Assembly: GCA_002722245.1 (NCBI GenBank)
Contig: PBLA01000019.1
Location: 62,001 to 126,000, forward strand
From: Flavobacteriales bacterium
GTDB taxonomy: Bacteria > Bacteroidota > Bacteroidia > Flavobacteriales_C > GCA-002722245
DNA length: 64,000 bases
Reading direction: 5' to 3'
The notes below the pieces were generated by a model that did no database searches, was not told the origin of the DNA, and was given only the letters and a program-made list of their open reading frames with translations. The position numbers were made by a program, and so were the translations under genes. Position 1 is the first letter of the stretch, and each line of letters begins with the position of its first letter. Positions 63,193 to 64,000 of the stretch are shown here, one piece after another.

Positions 63193-63773
63193 TAGTATTT
63201 ATAATCTTTTGGGAGGTCCGTCACATAATCAACATCACTTAACTCTTCCAATAATTCGTAATTCAAATTTAAGTTTTTTGCCTTTGATATAGTAGCCTGC
63301 ATTAAATCAGGATGACTCCAAGGCATTTCTTCAAAAATTGCATTTTGCAATTTTTTCATTCCTACAAGGTAATAACCACCGTCTTTTGCTGGTCCCAAAA
63401 CCAAATCGTTATTATCTAACGATCTAAAAGCTTCCTTTATATGCGCTTGAGTGATTTCAAAACAATCGCTTCCAATCACACAAACTTTATCATTTCCGTC
63501 ACTTAGTACTTGTTGGATTGCAGTACTCATTTTTACCCCTAAATCACCTTTAACCTGCAACTCATTCTGCGTATTAGCCCAAAAAAAACCTTCAAGTAAA
63601 GATGGAGAATGAAAAACATAAACATTTAATTCTGAATAAATTAATGATTTTGAAAACGATATTAAGTCACAATACACTTTCAACGCTTTCTCCTCTCCAA
63701 TATCAGCAGCTAAACGTGTTTTAACTTTTCCTTTTTTGGGGTTTTTAACAAAAACGATTAATGCTTCCTTCAT
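63192..63773 (-). CDS. TIGR04282 family arsenosugar glycosyltransferase
   Basis: 193 residues from ATG 63773 (15 upstream codons are open but overlap arsS). The nucleotidyl/glycosyl transferase motifs FVKNPKKGKVKTRLA, VIGSDCFEI and GPAKDGGYYLVG match the DUF2064/TIGR04282 family. It is presumed to add or process the sugar part of arsenosugars. It starts in the last 4 nt of arsS (ATGA) and shares one base with the arsM start. Confidence 0.92.
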   Translation of the reverse strand: MKEALIVFVKNPKKGKVKTRLAADIGEEKALKVYCDLISFSKSLIYSELNVYVFHSPSLLEGFFWANTQNELQVKGDLGVKMSTAIQQVLSDGNDKVCVIGSDCFEITQAHIKEAFRSLDNNDLVLGPAKDGGYYLVGMKKLQNAIFEEMPWSHPDLMQATISKAKNLNLNYELLEELSDVDYVTDLPKDYKY

Positions 63774-64000
63774 TCGTTTAATGCTCCTTGACAACTCGAA
63801 CCTGCACCCGCAGTACACCCATAGCAGTGATTTCCAACCACTATTTTTCTTTTAGAAAGCTCTGCTAAATCAAAATCTTTAATATTACCTACAGAACTTG
63901 CGATGTTTAACCGTAACATCTGGTTAAAATCACAATCATAGAGATTACCTTCCCAGTCCACAGATAAAGTATTTGTACACATCACCCCATGAACCGTTGC
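63770..64000 (-). CDS. arsS: arsenosugar biosynthesis radical SAM protein, C-terminal part
   Basis: The gene runs off the right edge; only the last 76 codons are seen. They read ATVHGVMCTNTLSVDWEGNLYDCDFNQML and GNHCYGCTAGAGSSCQG, the C-terminal DUF3641 domain of ArsS with conserved Cys residues for an auxiliary cluster. ArsS transfers 5'-deoxyadenosine to dimethylarsenite. First gene of the arsS-glycosyltransferase-arsM operon. Confidence 0.9.
   Translation of the reverse strand, partial: ATVHGVMCTNTLSVDWEGNLYDCDFNQMLRLNIASSVGNIKDFDLAELSKRKIVVGNHCYGCTAGAGSSCQGALNE

Overview
The window is a 64 kb stretch of an AT-rich chromosome from a member of the Bacteroidota, most likely of the order Flavobacteriales. 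The evidence is: a type IX secretion (T9SS) type B sorting domain, an OmpA/PD40 surface protein, DUF4836 and DUF2147 family proteins, several promoters with the Bacteroidota -7 element TAnnTTTG, hardly any Shine-Dalgarno sequences, and a 98-residue protein family of this phylum. The genus cannot be fixed from the sequence. No prophage, insertion sequence or CRISPR array was seen. Coding density is high and genes sit in short operons with many 1-14 nt overlaps.

Layout. 1-9.5 kb: the 5' part of a carboxynorspermidine synthase, a secreted nuclease, a lipoprotein/M16 peptidase/O-methyltransferase operon (minus strand), an orphan hybrid histidine kinase, then a DinB/NRDE/papain-like/BadF-kinase operon, followed by a strongly structured RNA that looks like the Bacteroidota 6S RNA (6S-Flavo). 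9.5-25.6 kb: HU; a DUF493/DUF2797/YbaB/SRPBCC operon; a secreted leucine-rich-repeat protein divergent from an ECF sigma factor and its small membrane partner; envelope proteins (OmpA/PD40, T9SS type B beta-propeller) with a glycosyltransferase and an EI24 protein; the SRP RNA gene with a textbook promoter; and a RelA/SpoT enzyme. 26-32.6 kb: the topoisomerase IV pair parE-parC, a DUF58 protein and a VanZ-like protein. 32.7-34.2 kb: a tandem-repeat protein gene and an odd tRNA-Arg neighbourhood with duplicated tRNA 3' ends.

34-48 kb: a BASS transporter, LMW phosphatase/RsmI-like methylase, PBP1C plus a phosphodiester glycosidase, then a minus-strand run acylphosphatase-CutA-TruA-ABC exporter-DUF4836 lipoprotein-LolD-like ATPase-FtsX-like permease. 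48-53.3 kb: a tightly coupled run of an rRNA/tRNA methyltransferase, an asparagine synthetase and a three-gene iron/cobalamin-type ABC importer. 53.3-58.5 kb: a TamA/BamA-like outer-membrane protein, a small membrane protein, a DUF2147 protein and a membrane-anchored MutS-like ATPase. 58.5-64 kb: a MATE transporter, biotin genes bioF and bioB, and the arsenosugar operon arsS (partial)-glycosyltransferase-arsM.

Most genes are housekeeping or envelope functions. The parts that merit attention are the 6S-like RNA, the tRNA-Arg with a swapped tertiary pair, the hairpin-rich insert between duplicated tRNA ends, the DUF4836-ABC-FtsX module, the permuted papain-like protein in the NRDE operon, the membrane MutS protein, and the arsenosugar operon.
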